Of a DNA stretch of 64,000 bases, positions 1 through 10,098 are shown piece by piece. The notes below the pieces were generated by a model, which saw only the letters and a list, made by a program, of their open reading frames with translations, did not search any database and was not told the DNA's origin. The position numbers and the translations under genes were made by a program. This stretch comes from Sycon ciliatum. Lineage: Eukaryota > Porifera > Calcarea > Leucosolenida > Sycettidae. How positions within the stretch are numbered: the stretch's first letter is position 1; every line of letters starts with the position of its first letter. The DNA lies in NCBI RefSeq assembly GCF_964019385.1, contig NC_088655.1, positions 5,925,837 to 5,989,836 of the forward strand, given 5' to 3'.

Positions 1-564
1 TCTGCGTAACGCCATGGCATGCGCCCTCACTTCACAGAGCACAATGCAATGGCGCGCTACCTTCTGCTGCTTCTTCTCCGTGATGTGCTAGTTGCACCTT
101 CTCTCTCTCTGCCCCCCCCCCCCTTCTGCATACTAGGTGACATAATTCGCATCTTTTTTTGGCGCTACACTCGGCCTATATATACTTCTCTTGTGTGGCT
201 TCCACGGTATTCATTGTTATTACCCGATGGCCAAGTGCCGAAATGTTGTAAAAATAACGGAACTGGTTCGGATGTGCAGTGCGATTGGAATGGGTGTGTC
301 CACCCGAATTCCTTTCAGAGATGAAGCTTCAGGAAGCCTAAGCTCTTCTTCAAAATCAAGGAAGATGAGAAGTGAAACGACTAGCACTAGAAGAAATAGA
401 TTAGAATATAGAACAAGCAAGGACAATGGAAGCGGACTACGCATGAAGCTACAAAGAGATAAGAGGCATGACATACTGATGACAGATGTCAGCACAACAA
501 AATTGCAATGTTTGTCTACACACACATTGTATCGTCACACTACACACATTGTTATATTGTCACA
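1..564 (-). mobile_element. Probable 3' LTR of degraded Ty3/gypsy element A
   Basis: Read on the minus strand, the element A pol remnant is followed by a purine-rich run (565-575, AGGGGGAGG core) and then TGTGACAATATA, a layout that fits a polypurine tract next to an LTR start. A TATATATA box lies at 177-184 in the same orientation. The other LTR edge and its partner were not found: the 9.2-10 kb flank shows no obvious match, so the LTR call is inferred from position only. Confidence 0.4.
177..184 (-). promoter_or_regulatory. TATA box in the putative element A LTR
   Basis: TATATATA reads on the minus strand inside the presumed LTR. It is followed in that orientation by a GC-richer stretch, which is compatible with an LTR promoter. 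Confidence 0.35.
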
Positions 565-599
565 CCTCCCCCTGGTGACATCACGTCAATAGTTAACTA

Positions 600-2199
600 C
601 GATAACGAACAGGAGGAACGAGACCAGCACGGTTATGAAGACGATGACCACCAACTTGAAGTGGTTGGGCTGGTAGATCAGAATCAGAATCACTAGTACA
701 TGTATGATCAAACTCAGGCACACTCACGCGCTTGACGGCTTAATCATATCAATGTTGACAGTCTTCACAGAATATCAACCGTTAGTGTCTCGTACAATTA
801 CAACAGTTGATGGCGACACAACACTGTCAACTGTTCATCCGGCCTCGTACGGCGCTGTTCGCTTCTGGCCGCGATCCCCCTGCCGCAACATCACCGTGGA
901 ACCAACACTGTAGGGGTTCACACACTCAACAGGCTGAACGAAATCAGCAGAGGATAACTCACTTTCTACATAGTCCTGCACGACAGCCGCTTTACTGCAC
1001 AAGCTATAGACCCATGCACTGGGGGACATGTCACAACGTTCATCGTCCACGATCAAGCCATGAGGAACCCAGCCACACATGGCTTCACTAGGAGAAACAC
1101 CAAGCGCAGAATGGGGACGAATACGGTAATAATACAACAATACGTTCAAAGCAGACACTCAATCATCGGATTCTTGCACAGTGTTGCGAATCAAATTCAG
1201 CAAAGTCCGGTAGAAACGCTCGACACCACCTTGACTTTGTGGATGACTCACTGCACCATGTCGCACTTCAACACCAAGGGCATCATACAGAGGCGTAACT
1301 ACCTGATTAACAAATTCTGTGCCATAATCACAACGCACAACTGCTGGGGCACCCCAGCGGGAACATACATCAAAAAATGCAGCTGCTACAGACTGATCAT
1401 TATAGCGAACCAATGGGACAACCTCGACCCACTTAGCAAACATATCAGTACAGACAAGAACACAATGATACCGGTGGCTTCTATTCGAGCCCAACTCAAG
1501 AGTATTGAGCTGCACTACGTTCCACGGACCAGACGGAATAACCGGACGTGTTGGCTCAGCAACAGGCCCACGCTTAGATTTAGCAGCAGCACACACATCA
1601 CACGACTGAATCAACGACTGACAAACAACAGCCATATTTGCAAAATAACAACTCGCACGCAACAGCTTCCATGTGGTCTCCCAACTGGAATGACCGCTTC
1701 CAGCATGAGCACGACACACCACTCGCTGCTGCAATGACTGAGACACAATTGGTACAACACGCACATCATTCGGCGATACCTTCACACTACGATACAGGTA
1801 GCCATCATCAGATACAGACAATTGAGACTTCAATTTCTTAAACACCGGGTCGAAAATCTCACGACCATGACGCACAGACTCAATCACGCTAACAACAGCA
1901 GGATGAGACTTCTGCGTATCAATAATGTCCTGTAACACAATAGCACTCACAATCTTTGGGGGTGCAGAGACGGCAGCAACTACATCTGGCTTGGCTGATT
2001 TCTTCCAGCAGCGGATGAACAAATCTGGGACACGCGTCAGCTTGTCAGCCTTGTTCTGCTGGGACGGTACCCACTCAATGGTGACGGGCAGCTTCGCGGT
2101 CGCGACAATGTCGTCGATGATGTTTAGTCGTCTGTGAACCAACACTTTGTTCCGACCGGACACCCTGACAAGCCGCTCATTGTTCAGGCACGACTTCAT
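600..2199 (-). pseudogene. Element A integrase and Pol C-terminus (pseudogene)
   Basis: The minus-strand reading frame opens at 2199, just after the RNase H break. It covers the end of RNase H (NKADKLTRVP), an HHCC-type zinc-binding segment (AHAGSGHSSW, then CDVCAAAK) and an rve-type core. The second acidic site is in CDYGTEF and the glutamate in GGVERF. The position normally holding the first catalytic Asp reads LNTLEL, so Asp appears replaced by Asn. TGA at 1159-1161 interrupts the frame where the family usually has Trp; the same frame continues downstream (LLYYYRIRPHSALG) to 835 and then decays. This is a family-level call; the element is certainly inactive. Confidence 0.85.
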
Positions 2200-2257
2200 C
2201 CAGCCGTATGCGGTCTTGGAATCAGCTTCACCCAGCCGTATGCGGTCTTGGAATCAG
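2194..2257. repeat. 32-bp tandem duplication breaking RNase H of element A
   Basis: Two adjacent 32-bp copies (2194-2225 and 2226-2257) start CTTCATCCAG and CTTCACCCAG and differ at one base. The unit is not a multiple of three, so it shifts the frame inside the RNase H domain. Confidence 0.9.
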
Positions 2258-2460
2258 TGACAAGACGGACGTTGCTGGCGTTAGATTCGACTGCCGTCGA
2301 CAACCCACGGATCACTACTTCCAATTTTGCGATGTTGATGTGTTTCCTCTCGTCGGCTTCGCAAAGCCAAGACTTGCTTCCCATCGAACCACATGGTGAG
2401 CTGCTGCTCGTTCACTGACGCATTCCACACGCCTGTGGCCGGATCCTAATCTTGGACGCG
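2196..2460 (-). pseudogene. Element A RNase H domain, frame-broken
   Basis: The minus-strand frame contains KLEVVIRGLS and LVTDSKTAYGW, matching the retroelement RNase H fold (E and D active-site regions) of Ty3/gypsy elements that read HINIAELDAVIKG at this place. The frame fails after YGW because of a 32-bp tandem duplication (2194-2257), and the integrase segment resumes in another frame. The upstream RT connection runs through 2570 to the element B insertion point. Confidence 0.75.
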
Positions 2461-2575
2461 ACTTGATATTTCAGCACAACAGGTTACCACATCGTTGGGG
2501 ACGGCATCATCCCAACCACTACCATCACGACACGCTAGGTGCTTCAAGAAGCTGCAGGCAGGTCGCAGCCACGAG

Positions 2576-2763
2576 TGTGGTAGTCATGCATTTTACATCA
2601 CGGCTGTAGTACTGATGTGCACAGTCATGGTAACAGTGCATTGCGTAATGCTCTTGGCCATATGCTGCTGTTGAGCTGGTTTTACAGATGAAGAATCTGA
2701 GAGACACAATGGCTAGTTGTCTATTCTTTCCGTGTGCTTAGTCTGGCTTCTTGCATGCCTACA
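2576..2763 (+). repeat. 5' LTR of element B
   Basis: The 188-bp LTR begins TGTGGTAGTC and ends GCATGCCTACA. It matches the copy at 6706-6893 except for two substitutions. Confidence 0.95.
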
Positions 2764-2783
2764 TTGGCGCAGTGAACAGGCAC
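2764..2783 (+). promoter_or_regulatory. Primer-binding site of element B
   Basis: Directly after the 5' LTR the sequence reads T-TGGCGCAGTGAACAGGCAC. TGG is the expected complement of tRNA CCA ends. The block resembles the lysine-tRNA type site (TGGCGCCCGAACAGGGAC) but differs in the middle, so the primer tRNA is not settled. Confidence 0.6.
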
Positions 2784-2795
2784 GGATTTGTCGCC

Positions 2796-4100
2796 ATGTC
2801 CGCTCCCAAAGGCAGAGCGCCGAAGGAATTTGTACTTGACTTTTCCAGCAACATCGGAGCCGATTTCGAATTGTGGCTCGACGACGTTGATGATTACCTG
2901 AAAATTTGTGGAGTTACGACGGCAGCTGATAAGAAGAGGCTGTTTCTGAACCTTGCAGGCCTCGCTGTCAGGCGTATTGTTAAAGGAATCGTAGTTCCTA
3001 CTCCACCAGCTCAGGCCGATGGCAGTGACGGATGTGAGTACAAAGCTCTGACGAATGCTGTGATTGCTCATTTTCGTCCTGCCACAAACACAACGTCGGA
3101 ACGCCACCGGTTCTGTCAGCTTCGCCAGAATGAGGGTGAGTCTGTCACATCGTTTGTGGGACGCCTGCGCGAAGCAGCTGATCGCTGTGAATTTGCGTCT
3201 ACTGCCGTGGACACTATTGATCAGGGACAAATCCGTGACCAGTTGATCGAGGGCCTGCGATCCCAGGAGCTACGTAAAACACTTCTCAAAGAGTCAAAGT
3301 TGACACTAGCCAATGCTGTGAGCAAAGCTGTGGCACTCGAGTCCTCTATCACGGACAGCAAGCTTTATGGTGACGCTGCAGCTACTCCATTGTCGAATTC
3401 ATTCTCTCACATTCACCGTGTTTCACACTCCCAGCCTGCCTCTGCGCACAATAAGTTTGGGAAGTGCAAGTACTGTGGCCGCTCGCATCCAAGAGGCAAG
3501 CAGCATTGCCCTGCAGCGGATGCTACTTGTGGCAACTGCTCGAAAGTCGGCCACTTTACAACAGTATGCCTGTCGCGCAAGTCTGATAATGCGCGCATGA
3601 CATCCGAACAGGTGGAGGAGGATGACGCCAACTATTTCGGTGATTACGCATTCTCAGTGGATACTTCTCAGCACCAGCAATTGTTTCGTAAGACGCTGAT
3701 CGTCAACGGCCGTCCCTGTGAAGGACTACTGGATACCGGTGCTACCCGATCAGTGCTAACCGATGATGTTGTCCAGCCAACGCGAAAGAGTGATCGAATC
3801 TTGAAAGCCTACAATGGCGGTGTCATCTCGACACTCGGTATGGCTGATGTGACGGTCTCTGTTGGATCACGCAGCATCGTATGTAGTTGTTTTGTTGTCC
3901 CAGTCGCGTCTGGCCGCCAAATCCTGTATGGCCAGGACGTCATCTCCGAACTGGAGTTGCTGACCTCTGCTGAAGTCAATGTGGTGAACGTGACGGCCAT
4001 CTCTATCACAGTGGACCCTGACACCACTCCAACAGCACTCCCACCCCGTCGGCACGCTTTCAGCATCCGGGATGAAATTGCCAGTGCGAGAAGCTACTCC
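2796..4100 (+). CDS. Element B Gag-protease
   Basis: The frame is open from upstream, but the first Met beyond the primer-binding site (MSAPKGRAPKEF, 2796) is the likely start. The N-terminal two-thirds is a capsid-like retrotransposon Gag. A poor first knuckle (CKYCGRSHPRGKQHC) is followed by a canonical CX2CX4HX4C knuckle, CGNCSKVGHFTTVC. A retropepsin-type aspartic protease follows with GLLDTGATRS. The frame runs on to a stop at 4217, but from about 4072 the RT homology moves to another frame. There, the linker that normally joins protease and RT looks shortened, so a deletion with a frameshift is likelier than programmed frameshifting. Confidence 0.85.
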
Positions 4101-6396
4101 GTGGGTGTCACCGTTGGTGTCGGTCAGGAAATCAAGCGGTGCTTTGGGTCTCTGCGTGGACTACCGCGTCCTAAACAAGAGCGTAGTCCGGGAGCGTCAC
4201 CTACTTCCCACCGTTGACGAAATCAATGCGCAGCTGGACGGTGCAACAGTGTTCTCCGTTCTGGATGCTGAATCTGGCTTTCACCAGCTCCCTTTGGCCG
4301 ATGAATCTCGTCCGTTCACCACTTTCGCCTCTCACAAGGGCCTCTTTAGATTCAAGAGACTCCCGTTTGGCATTGCTTGTGCACCGGAGATATTTCAACG
4401 TGTGGTGTCTGACATCCTTGCTGACATCCTTGCCGGCCTACCGGGAGTCGTTGTCTATATTGATGGCATTCTCATCTATGCCCGCAACCGACAGGAACAC
4501 GACGAGCGCATGGCTGCCGTACTCCGTCGTTTGAGCGAAGCCAACCTGCGCCTAAACTGGGAGAAGTGTCGCGTACGCCAGTCAGAAATCAAGTACTTGG
4601 GACACTGGCTGAGCAAGGATGGTGTGCGTCCTGATGGTGACAAGCTGCTGGCAATCCAAAAGTTGCAGCTGCCGCAGACGTTGACAGATGTACGTCGTTT
4701 CCTTGGTATGGTGACGTACCTTGGTAAATTCATACCGCAGCTCTCACAGACAACTGAGCCGCTGAGGAAACTGGCTCAGCGACAACCATTCGTCGTTGAT
4801 GATGAGCTGACGGCCGCGTTCACCGATGCGAAGACAGCCGTGGCCTCGTCGCTAGAGTGCTTAGCGTACTTTAAGCCATCCTTGGACGTCCCAACCAAGG
4901 TAACATGTGACGCATCTCCACTTGGTCTGGGTGCTATTCTGTGGCAGCAAGACAAGAGTGGCACTTGGTTACCTGTCACCTGCGCCAGCCGTTCATTGTC
5001 CGATGTTGAATCTCGTTATTCCCAGTTGGAGCGCGAGATGCTTGGTATCGTATTCTCTCTGACTCGATTCCGACAGGGGAGATCTGTTCAAGTTGTGACT
5101 GACCACAAGCCCCTGATCTCAATCGTCCAGAAGCCGTTTGACGAAGTACCACCACGGCTGCAGCGCTGGACGGTCGCTCTCATGCCATACCAGTACACCT
5201 TGTCACATGCACCTGGGAAGCAGATGGTGTGTGAAGACACATTGTCAAGAGCGCCTGTCCAAGACTCAACTGCCTCACCAGAAGAAGCCCGCTCTATGGC
5301 TGAGTTCATTGGCCTGGTCTTGGAAGAGTGCCCAGTCAATATCGACGATATCGCCAAGGCGACTAGTGATGACCCACTGTTGCGCAGCATACAGCAGCGC
5401 GTCTTGATGCAATCATGGTCCCAAGTCACACCCGCTGAAGAGCCATACTACCTTATCCGAGATCAGCTGACGACCATTGACGGCATCCTGCTATTCGGTA
5501 ACCGCTGTGTAATACCAGAAGCTCTCCGACATGCCGTACTGCAGTTGGCCCATGAAGGTCATCCAGGTCGGGACATATTTAAGGATGCTTTGCGACGACG
5601 AGTATGGTACCCCAGATCTAATGGCATGGTGGAACGTCTTCATTGAGTTGTCAAAGAGAGAATTCAATCTCTACGACCGTCCCTGTCTTTGCAACGCCGT
5701 TTGCAACAAGGTCTCTTTGATATTCGCAACTCAGTGCACCGAATGCTGGGCATGTCACCCAATGAGGCTTTCTTCGGTCGCATGGTTCGCACCCGTCTAC
5801 CTCACCATTCTACCCCACGCATTGTGAATGCTTCTCATCAGATTCGCGCCAAAGCTGACATGGCAGTCTCGCATGATAGTCGCCGCGGTGTCCGCCAGTT
5901 GCCTATGCTGCGTCCCGGCACAATGGTAGTCTTGCAGGATGGCTATTCCGACCCAACTACCCCTTGGCGTGTTGTGGAGCAATATGGCAGACAAATCGGC
6001 GTCACTGATGGCAGGCGGATACTGCTCCGAAATCGGCAGCATGTGCGAGAACATGCTTCACCTGCGTCATCAACTGCCACCTCTTCTCGGTCTTTGGATC
6101 TCCAGCCAGTTCCGACGCCAGATCCCCAGCCAGCTACAGAGTCAGAAGTGAAATCCTCGGCACCTAATGCAGATGTGCCGCCTGCTACGCCTACTGCTCC
6201 GTGTGAAGCAGGAGTGGAATCTGAGATCAAAGAGGCTGATGCTCAGATTCATCCTGAATCCAGTGACCAATGACGTTGTCAATCACGCCTACCACGGCCC
6301 GATGCCCAGTCTGGCTCGCTCTATCGCGACGGCTATGTAACCCGCGCTGGCCGCACTGTCAAGCTCACTGAGAAAGCTGCTGGTGCATTGATGTAA
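4072..6396 (+). pseudogene. Element B Pol (RT-RNase H-truncated integrase)
   Basis: RT begins near 4072 with TPWVSPLVSVRK and LCVDYRVLNK. The active-site motif reads YIDGIL (second Asp is Gly, codon 4465-4467), which should abolish polymerisation. RNase H follows with VTCDASPLGLGA and VVTDHKPL. The integrase zinc-binding start (HEGHPGRD) and RVWYP are joined directly to NGMVERLH near 5615, so most of the DDE core is missing. TGA at 5644-5646 interrupts the frame, which then continues through MLGMSPNEAFFGR and a Pro/Ser-rich tail, passes a second TGA (6271-6273) and ends at 6396. Such a product cannot transpose by itself. Confidence 0.9.
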
Positions 6397-6690
6397 TATC
6401 TCCATTTTGACTGACCATGTTGCATAACTATGCCAATTTGCGATTTAGTTGCTGGTTTGGTTTGTTCTGTTTGTATCGTGGTACAGATTTGATGTATCTT
6501 CAGTGAGTTGACCCGTCAGTGTCAGGGTGTATCGAATTTGTTGCTTTGAATTGATTCTTTGCTCGTTTCCTCTGCAATTTTATTGTTCTTTTCTTGTCTG
6601 CAATTTTCTCCTTTTTTCTTTTTTCTTTTTCCTTTTTTTCTCTCCTTTTTTTTCTCAAACAAGTTTGCATTTGCAGACAATTTTTTTCTT

Positions 6691-6705
6691 AGGGAAGGGG
6701 GGTAA
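6691..6705 (+). promoter_or_regulatory. Polypurine tract of element B
   Basis: AGGGAAGGGGGG ends three bases before the 3' LTR, the place and composition expected of the plus-strand DNA primer. The segment 6397-6690 before it is non-coding 3' sequence with a T-rich run near 6610-6660. Confidence 0.8.
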
Positions 6706-6893
6706 TGTGGTAGTCATGCATTGTACATCACGGCTGTAGTACTGATGTGCACAGTCATGGTAACAGTGCATTGCGTAATGCTCTTGGCCATATGCTGCTG
6801 TTGAGCTGGTTTTACAGATGAAGAATCTGAGAGACACAATGGCTAGTTGCCTATTCTTTCCGTGTGCTTAGTCTGGCTTCTTGCATGCCTACA
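6706..6893 (+). repeat. 3' LTR of element B
   Basis: The 188-bp partner of the LTR at 2576-2763 is followed by the ACGAG target duplication. Confidence 0.95.
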
Positions 6894-6898
6894 ACGAG

Positions 6899-7866
6899 CA
6901 CACGGGATAGCTGAAAAGCTGAAGTCAAGTACTCGGGCGGAACTGGCGGGCTCAACTGGCTTCGTGCGCAGGACATAGCGCTCGAGGGTATCAGCAACAG
7001 CCTTTGTCTGCGGTTTCGGGACGTACAGATCGTCAACGTAATTGTCAACACCATCGTGATCGCGCGTGCACCACTTGACTATCACGTCCATGAACTTCGG
7101 TGCAACGCTTTCAAAACCCGAAAGCCATACGGGTCATCAGGTACAGCTTTCCCTTCCCTTTTACGCACTGGTACCGTAGCAACTCAGGTGACATACGGAC
7201 TTGCAGATAGCCTTTTCCAATATCCAGCATCTCATATTCGTTGGCATCATGCATACGCCACTCACGCAACTTCTCGCGACGCACGGAGGCATCCGTACCG
7301 GGCTGAGAAATGAGGGCGCGGTTCAGAGCACGGTAATCGAGGCGGGCTCAACTGGCTTCGTGCGCAGGACATAGCGCTCGAGGGTATCAGCAACAGCCTT
7401 TGTCTGCGGTTTCGGGACGTACAGATCGTCAACGTAATTGTCAACACCATCGTGATCGCGCGTGCACCACTTGACTATCACGTCCATGAACTTCGGTGCA
7501 ACGCTTTCAAAACCCGAAAGCCATACGGGTCATCAGGTACAGCTTTCCCCTCCCTTTTACGCACTGGTACCGTAGCAACTCAGGTGACATACGGACTTGC
7601 AGATAGCCTTTTCCAATATCCAGCATCTCATATTCGTTGGCATCATGCATGCGCCACTCACGCAACTTCTCGCGACGCACGGAGGCATCTGTACAGGGCT
7701 GAGAAATGAGGGCGCGGTTCAGAGCACGGTAATCGAGGCAAGGCCTAACAGGTGTAGTAGGCTTGTGCTCCTGGCTGACTGCAAGCCATGGCAGAATTGC
7801 AGCAGGAGCTCCGTGTTCCTCTTCATCATGCTCAACGAGCCATCCATTACTGATCCAGGAGTCCAA
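6899..7866 (-). pseudogene. Element A reverse transcriptase, duplicated and frameshifted
   Basis: The minus strand reads the RT fingers/palm with VRPCLDYRALNRAL, MLDIGKGYLQVRMS and YLMTRMAFG. A one-base excess in an A run (7509-7512 on the + strand) shifts the frame just after AFG. In the next frame come APKFMDVIVKW, YVDDLYVP (an intact YxDD motif) and LRTKPVEPA. A 396-bp block holding most of this is repeated in tandem (6945-7340 and 7341-7736), so the palm is encoded twice in a row. Between VLDFSFS and the next conserved segment some RT connection sequence seems to be missing. Confidence 0.85.
6945..7736. repeat. 396-bp tandem duplication within RT of element A
   Basis: The copies are 6945-7340 and 7341-7736, with only a handful of differences visible. 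The unit is 132 codons long, so the duplication itself keeps frame. Both copies carry the same one-base frameshift run (7113-7116 and 7509-7512), so that lesion came first. Confidence 0.95.
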
Positions 7867-8522
7867 TCCTTGCTGGAACAGCTTCTCCTGATCATTACTG
7901 AGTTTCTGGGGTACTCTCCAATGCCGCTGCCGATGCGTCCGGTAAGTGGCTTGTCACCCTTCCACCTCCATGCTGCCTGCCAACACTGCTCAGCTGCTAG
8001 CCACTTTATCTGACCATCCTTGAAGGATAGCGTCACGTCCTCACCGTCTTGCACCACGCTAACATGCCGAGACGGGTGCTGATCTGGCGACTGCACAGCA
8101 TCACTCACGGCAGACGACACAGGCTCAGAGTCACTAGCGGTTGACGAACAAAACAACACGGACCGCAGATCACCTGACTCAGAGTTCTGCAACCTGACGC
8201 CACCAATGGCACGGACAAGGTGAGATCTCAGCAACAGGTCAGCATTAATAACCGACAGCTCGGAAACTACAAACGAAACAACACGGGTAGGCGGTAAATT
8301 TACGGGTCCATCCAGGTGACGAATCATTAATGAAATTGACCCCGAAATCGGCAGGGCTCCGCCATCCAGGTCGAGGAGCTTCTCCTGCTTTACCGCCGAC
8401 ACTTGGCTGCACATCTTAGCCGCACGTATAAAGGTAGACGACTCTAGCGTAGGAGCCGACCCGGTGTCCAGCATGGCCTCTCCACGGCACCAGTCATCCG
8501 GCTTGACCGACTCCACGTCCAC
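7719..8522 (-). pseudogene. Element A protease and protease-RT linker
   Basis: The frame starts inside the end of Gag and reads AMLDTGSAPTLESS, a retropepsin-type DTG active site. It continues through a Ser/Asp-rich linker (CSSTASDSEPVSS) towards the RT N-terminus. The frame is lost near 7880; the RT start (DSWISNGWLVEHDEEEHG) is read in another frame. Overlap with Gag is 8444-8522; whether this once was a programmed shift cannot be told. Confidence 0.75.
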
Positions 8523-9230
8523 ATAGATCCTCGGCAGGGGGCAGCTTCAGTGGACACCGCACACAGGCACTTGTCACTGCTACTCTGCGACGTACCAGCA
8601 GCCGCCACACATTCTGCTGCCTTGGCGTCTCGCCACTTCTTTCTCTCAAGGCACGCTGGCTTTGCATGACCATGCTGGTCACAAAAGTGGCACACTACTG
8701 GTCCACGGAAACAGGGCTTCTGCTTCTTCTTGAGCTCTGGGCAGTTAACTCTCTGCCTGAACCTGCTCGTGTAACGAGCATCCGTCTCACAGGCTCTAAG
8801 CCCACGTACACGCTGTAGACAAGCAGGTATCGTCATTTCTTGGCCAGCCAGCGACATTCTCAGCTGACGGCCAAATTCGGGGAGCAGGACAGCGAACAGT
8901 TGCTCGATCACGATCGGATCCTTGCTGGTGTCACCGCCCGGTTTGTGCCCCGACAGCGCTGCAAAACGCTGCAAATCGGCCACATACGAGTCGACACTTT
9001 CATCCACACGGAAACAACGGCACTTGAACAAATCATACGCTCTGGATGGCGTCACACTGAACGCACTCACTAAAACGTTCTTGACCTCTGCTTGTTTGCT
9101 TTTGTCACTGTCTGCCATACGAGCTAACACTCGAAATGCTGAGTTTCCTTTCACCTAGCGTTGGCTGAATTCCAATTATCAAGGTTCGTGAAGTATTTGT
9201 CTTGTGCAGTTAGCAATCTTCAGATGTGAC
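8444..9230 (-). pseudogene. Element A Gag
   Basis: The minus-strand frame from 9154 gives about 236 residues with helical capsid-like content (VKNVLVSAFSVTPSRAYDLF) and one CX2CX4HX4C zinc knuckle, CHFCDQHGHAKPAC. It has no ATG at its head. In a neighbouring frame just upstream, KYFTNLDNWNSAN looks like the missing Gag N-terminus, so an indel near 9153 breaks the gene. Confidence 0.75.
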
Positions 9231-9999
9231 GTTAGACGTCCGTGATGACTTCCTTGATGACTTGTTGGCTTTCACTTGGCGTCGACTTTTCACCTATCTT
9301 TGTCACCGCATCAGTACTCTTTGTGACATTTAGATTAGCGCAACCTATTCCTGTGTACTTGTGATTGTGGTGTTTGGTAGGGTTCATAACACCTCCATTC
9401 TGCACTATTCCTTTTGTGTTGATTTGTCACATAATTATGTGAGTTAGTTGAGTGTTTACACCTTGCGCCTGTATCTTCTCTAATGAACCCTTCATTCAAC
9501 AACTGCTTCTACTCTGATGAGTTCCCCGTCATCTTTATGGAACGAAACAAGACTTGTCAGGAGTAATACTGCTTGCTTTCGTGGAGTGTGGCTGGTGAAC
9601 TGTTCGTGCTGTGGTCTGCAAGCGTCGTGTGGTCTCGTTGGGTCAAACGAAAAACCTATTACTACTATTTAACGGACCTATTGAAGATGGCAACAAAGAA
9701 TTACAAACTGTTAGGTCGCCATCTTCTGTACACTGTTTCTTAGTACATCCTTTCTCTTGCTGGTCTGCACCCTGTACACCAAGCTTGCCGAGTTCCTGTA
9801 TAGCAGCTGCTTGTGCACCTGTATTGGTCATAGGCACTCAGGCCTTTTATCTACATTGTAGCTCTCTCCCTTGCTCACTCTCATTCCCCCTGTCTCTCTT
9901 GCCGTGATCAATCATGTAGTCATTTGTCTCTCTGTCTCTCCCTTAGCCCTTTCCCCGATACGCAAATATCTTCAATGTTCCTTCCTGTCCCTACTCCAG
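9231..9999. other. No gene seen: upstream intron of the ROCO gene
   Basis: I see no convincing coding segment or repeat. The last 25 bases before 10000 form a pyrimidine-rich tract ending in CAG, the splice acceptor of the first visible exon. Confidence 0.5.
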
Positions 10000-10098
10000 G
10001 ATCAAGAAACACCATTGCACTTAGCCTGTGAATACGGCGACCGGGAGGTTATAGAATTTCTGCTTCAAAAGAGTTCAGATCTTTTTGCCTTGAGCAAG
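10000..10098 (+). CDS. ROCO gene exon: one ankyrin repeat
   Basis: The 99-bp exon (phase 0 at both ends) lies between CTACTCCAG and GTAAGT. Its 33 residues equal exactly one ankyrin repeat, with [19 protein letters not shown] matching the family consensus. A symmetric one-repeat exon fits growth of ankyrin arrays by exon duplication. Further repeats presumably lie upstream of the window. Confidence 0.85.

Larger units (their letters stand above)
565..2570 (-). mobile_element. Ty3/gypsy element A, 3' half (RNase H to integrase), split by element B
   Basis: This is the 3' part of a minus-strand Ty3/gypsy-type element. Its 5' half lies at 6899-9230. The two halves were one piece until element B inserted; both flanks carry the 5-bp duplication ACGAG (2571-2575 and 6894-6898). 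Crossing the gap with one ACGAG copy, the minus-strand reading frame stays open through the RT thumb/connection region. The element is old and carries a nonsense codon, a frame-shifting duplication and frameshifts, so it cannot code for a working Pol. Confidence 0.85.
2576..6893 (+). mobile_element. Element B: young but defective Ty3/gypsy LTR retrotransposon
   Basis: The element is 4318 bp long with 188-bp LTRs (TG...CA) that differ at only two positions (2593 vs 6723 and 2720 vs 6850). It is flanked by a perfect 5-bp duplication ACGAG (2571-2575, 6894-6898) and is nested inside element A. Order: LTR, primer-binding site, Gag with zinc knuckle, protease, RT, RNase H, truncated integrase, polypurine tract, LTR. 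Pol has a frame break at about 4072-4100, Gly in place of the second Asp of the YxDD motif, loss of most of the integrase core near 5615, and TGA codons at 5644 and 6271. It must have been mobilised in trans, or broken soon after insertion. Confidence 0.95.
6899..9230 (-). mobile_element. Ty3/gypsy element A, 5' half (Gag, protease, RT)
   Basis: On the minus strand it reads Gag (9154 down to 8444), protease (8522 onward) and RT (7866 to 6899), broken by frameshifts and by a 396-bp tandem duplication. The RT then runs into the element B insertion site. No 5' LTR could be matched above 9230, so the element is either truncated at its 5' end or its LTR has diverged beyond recognition by eye. Confidence 0.85.

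Noticed and set aside
4072-4217. Programmed frameshift between protease and RT of element B
   Set aside because: No slippery heptamer seen in the overlap, and the protease-RT linker looks shortened, so a deletion with frame change is simpler.
9231-9999. 5' LTR of element A
   Set aside because: No similarity found by eye to the putative LTR at 1-564 and no TATA box in the expected place.
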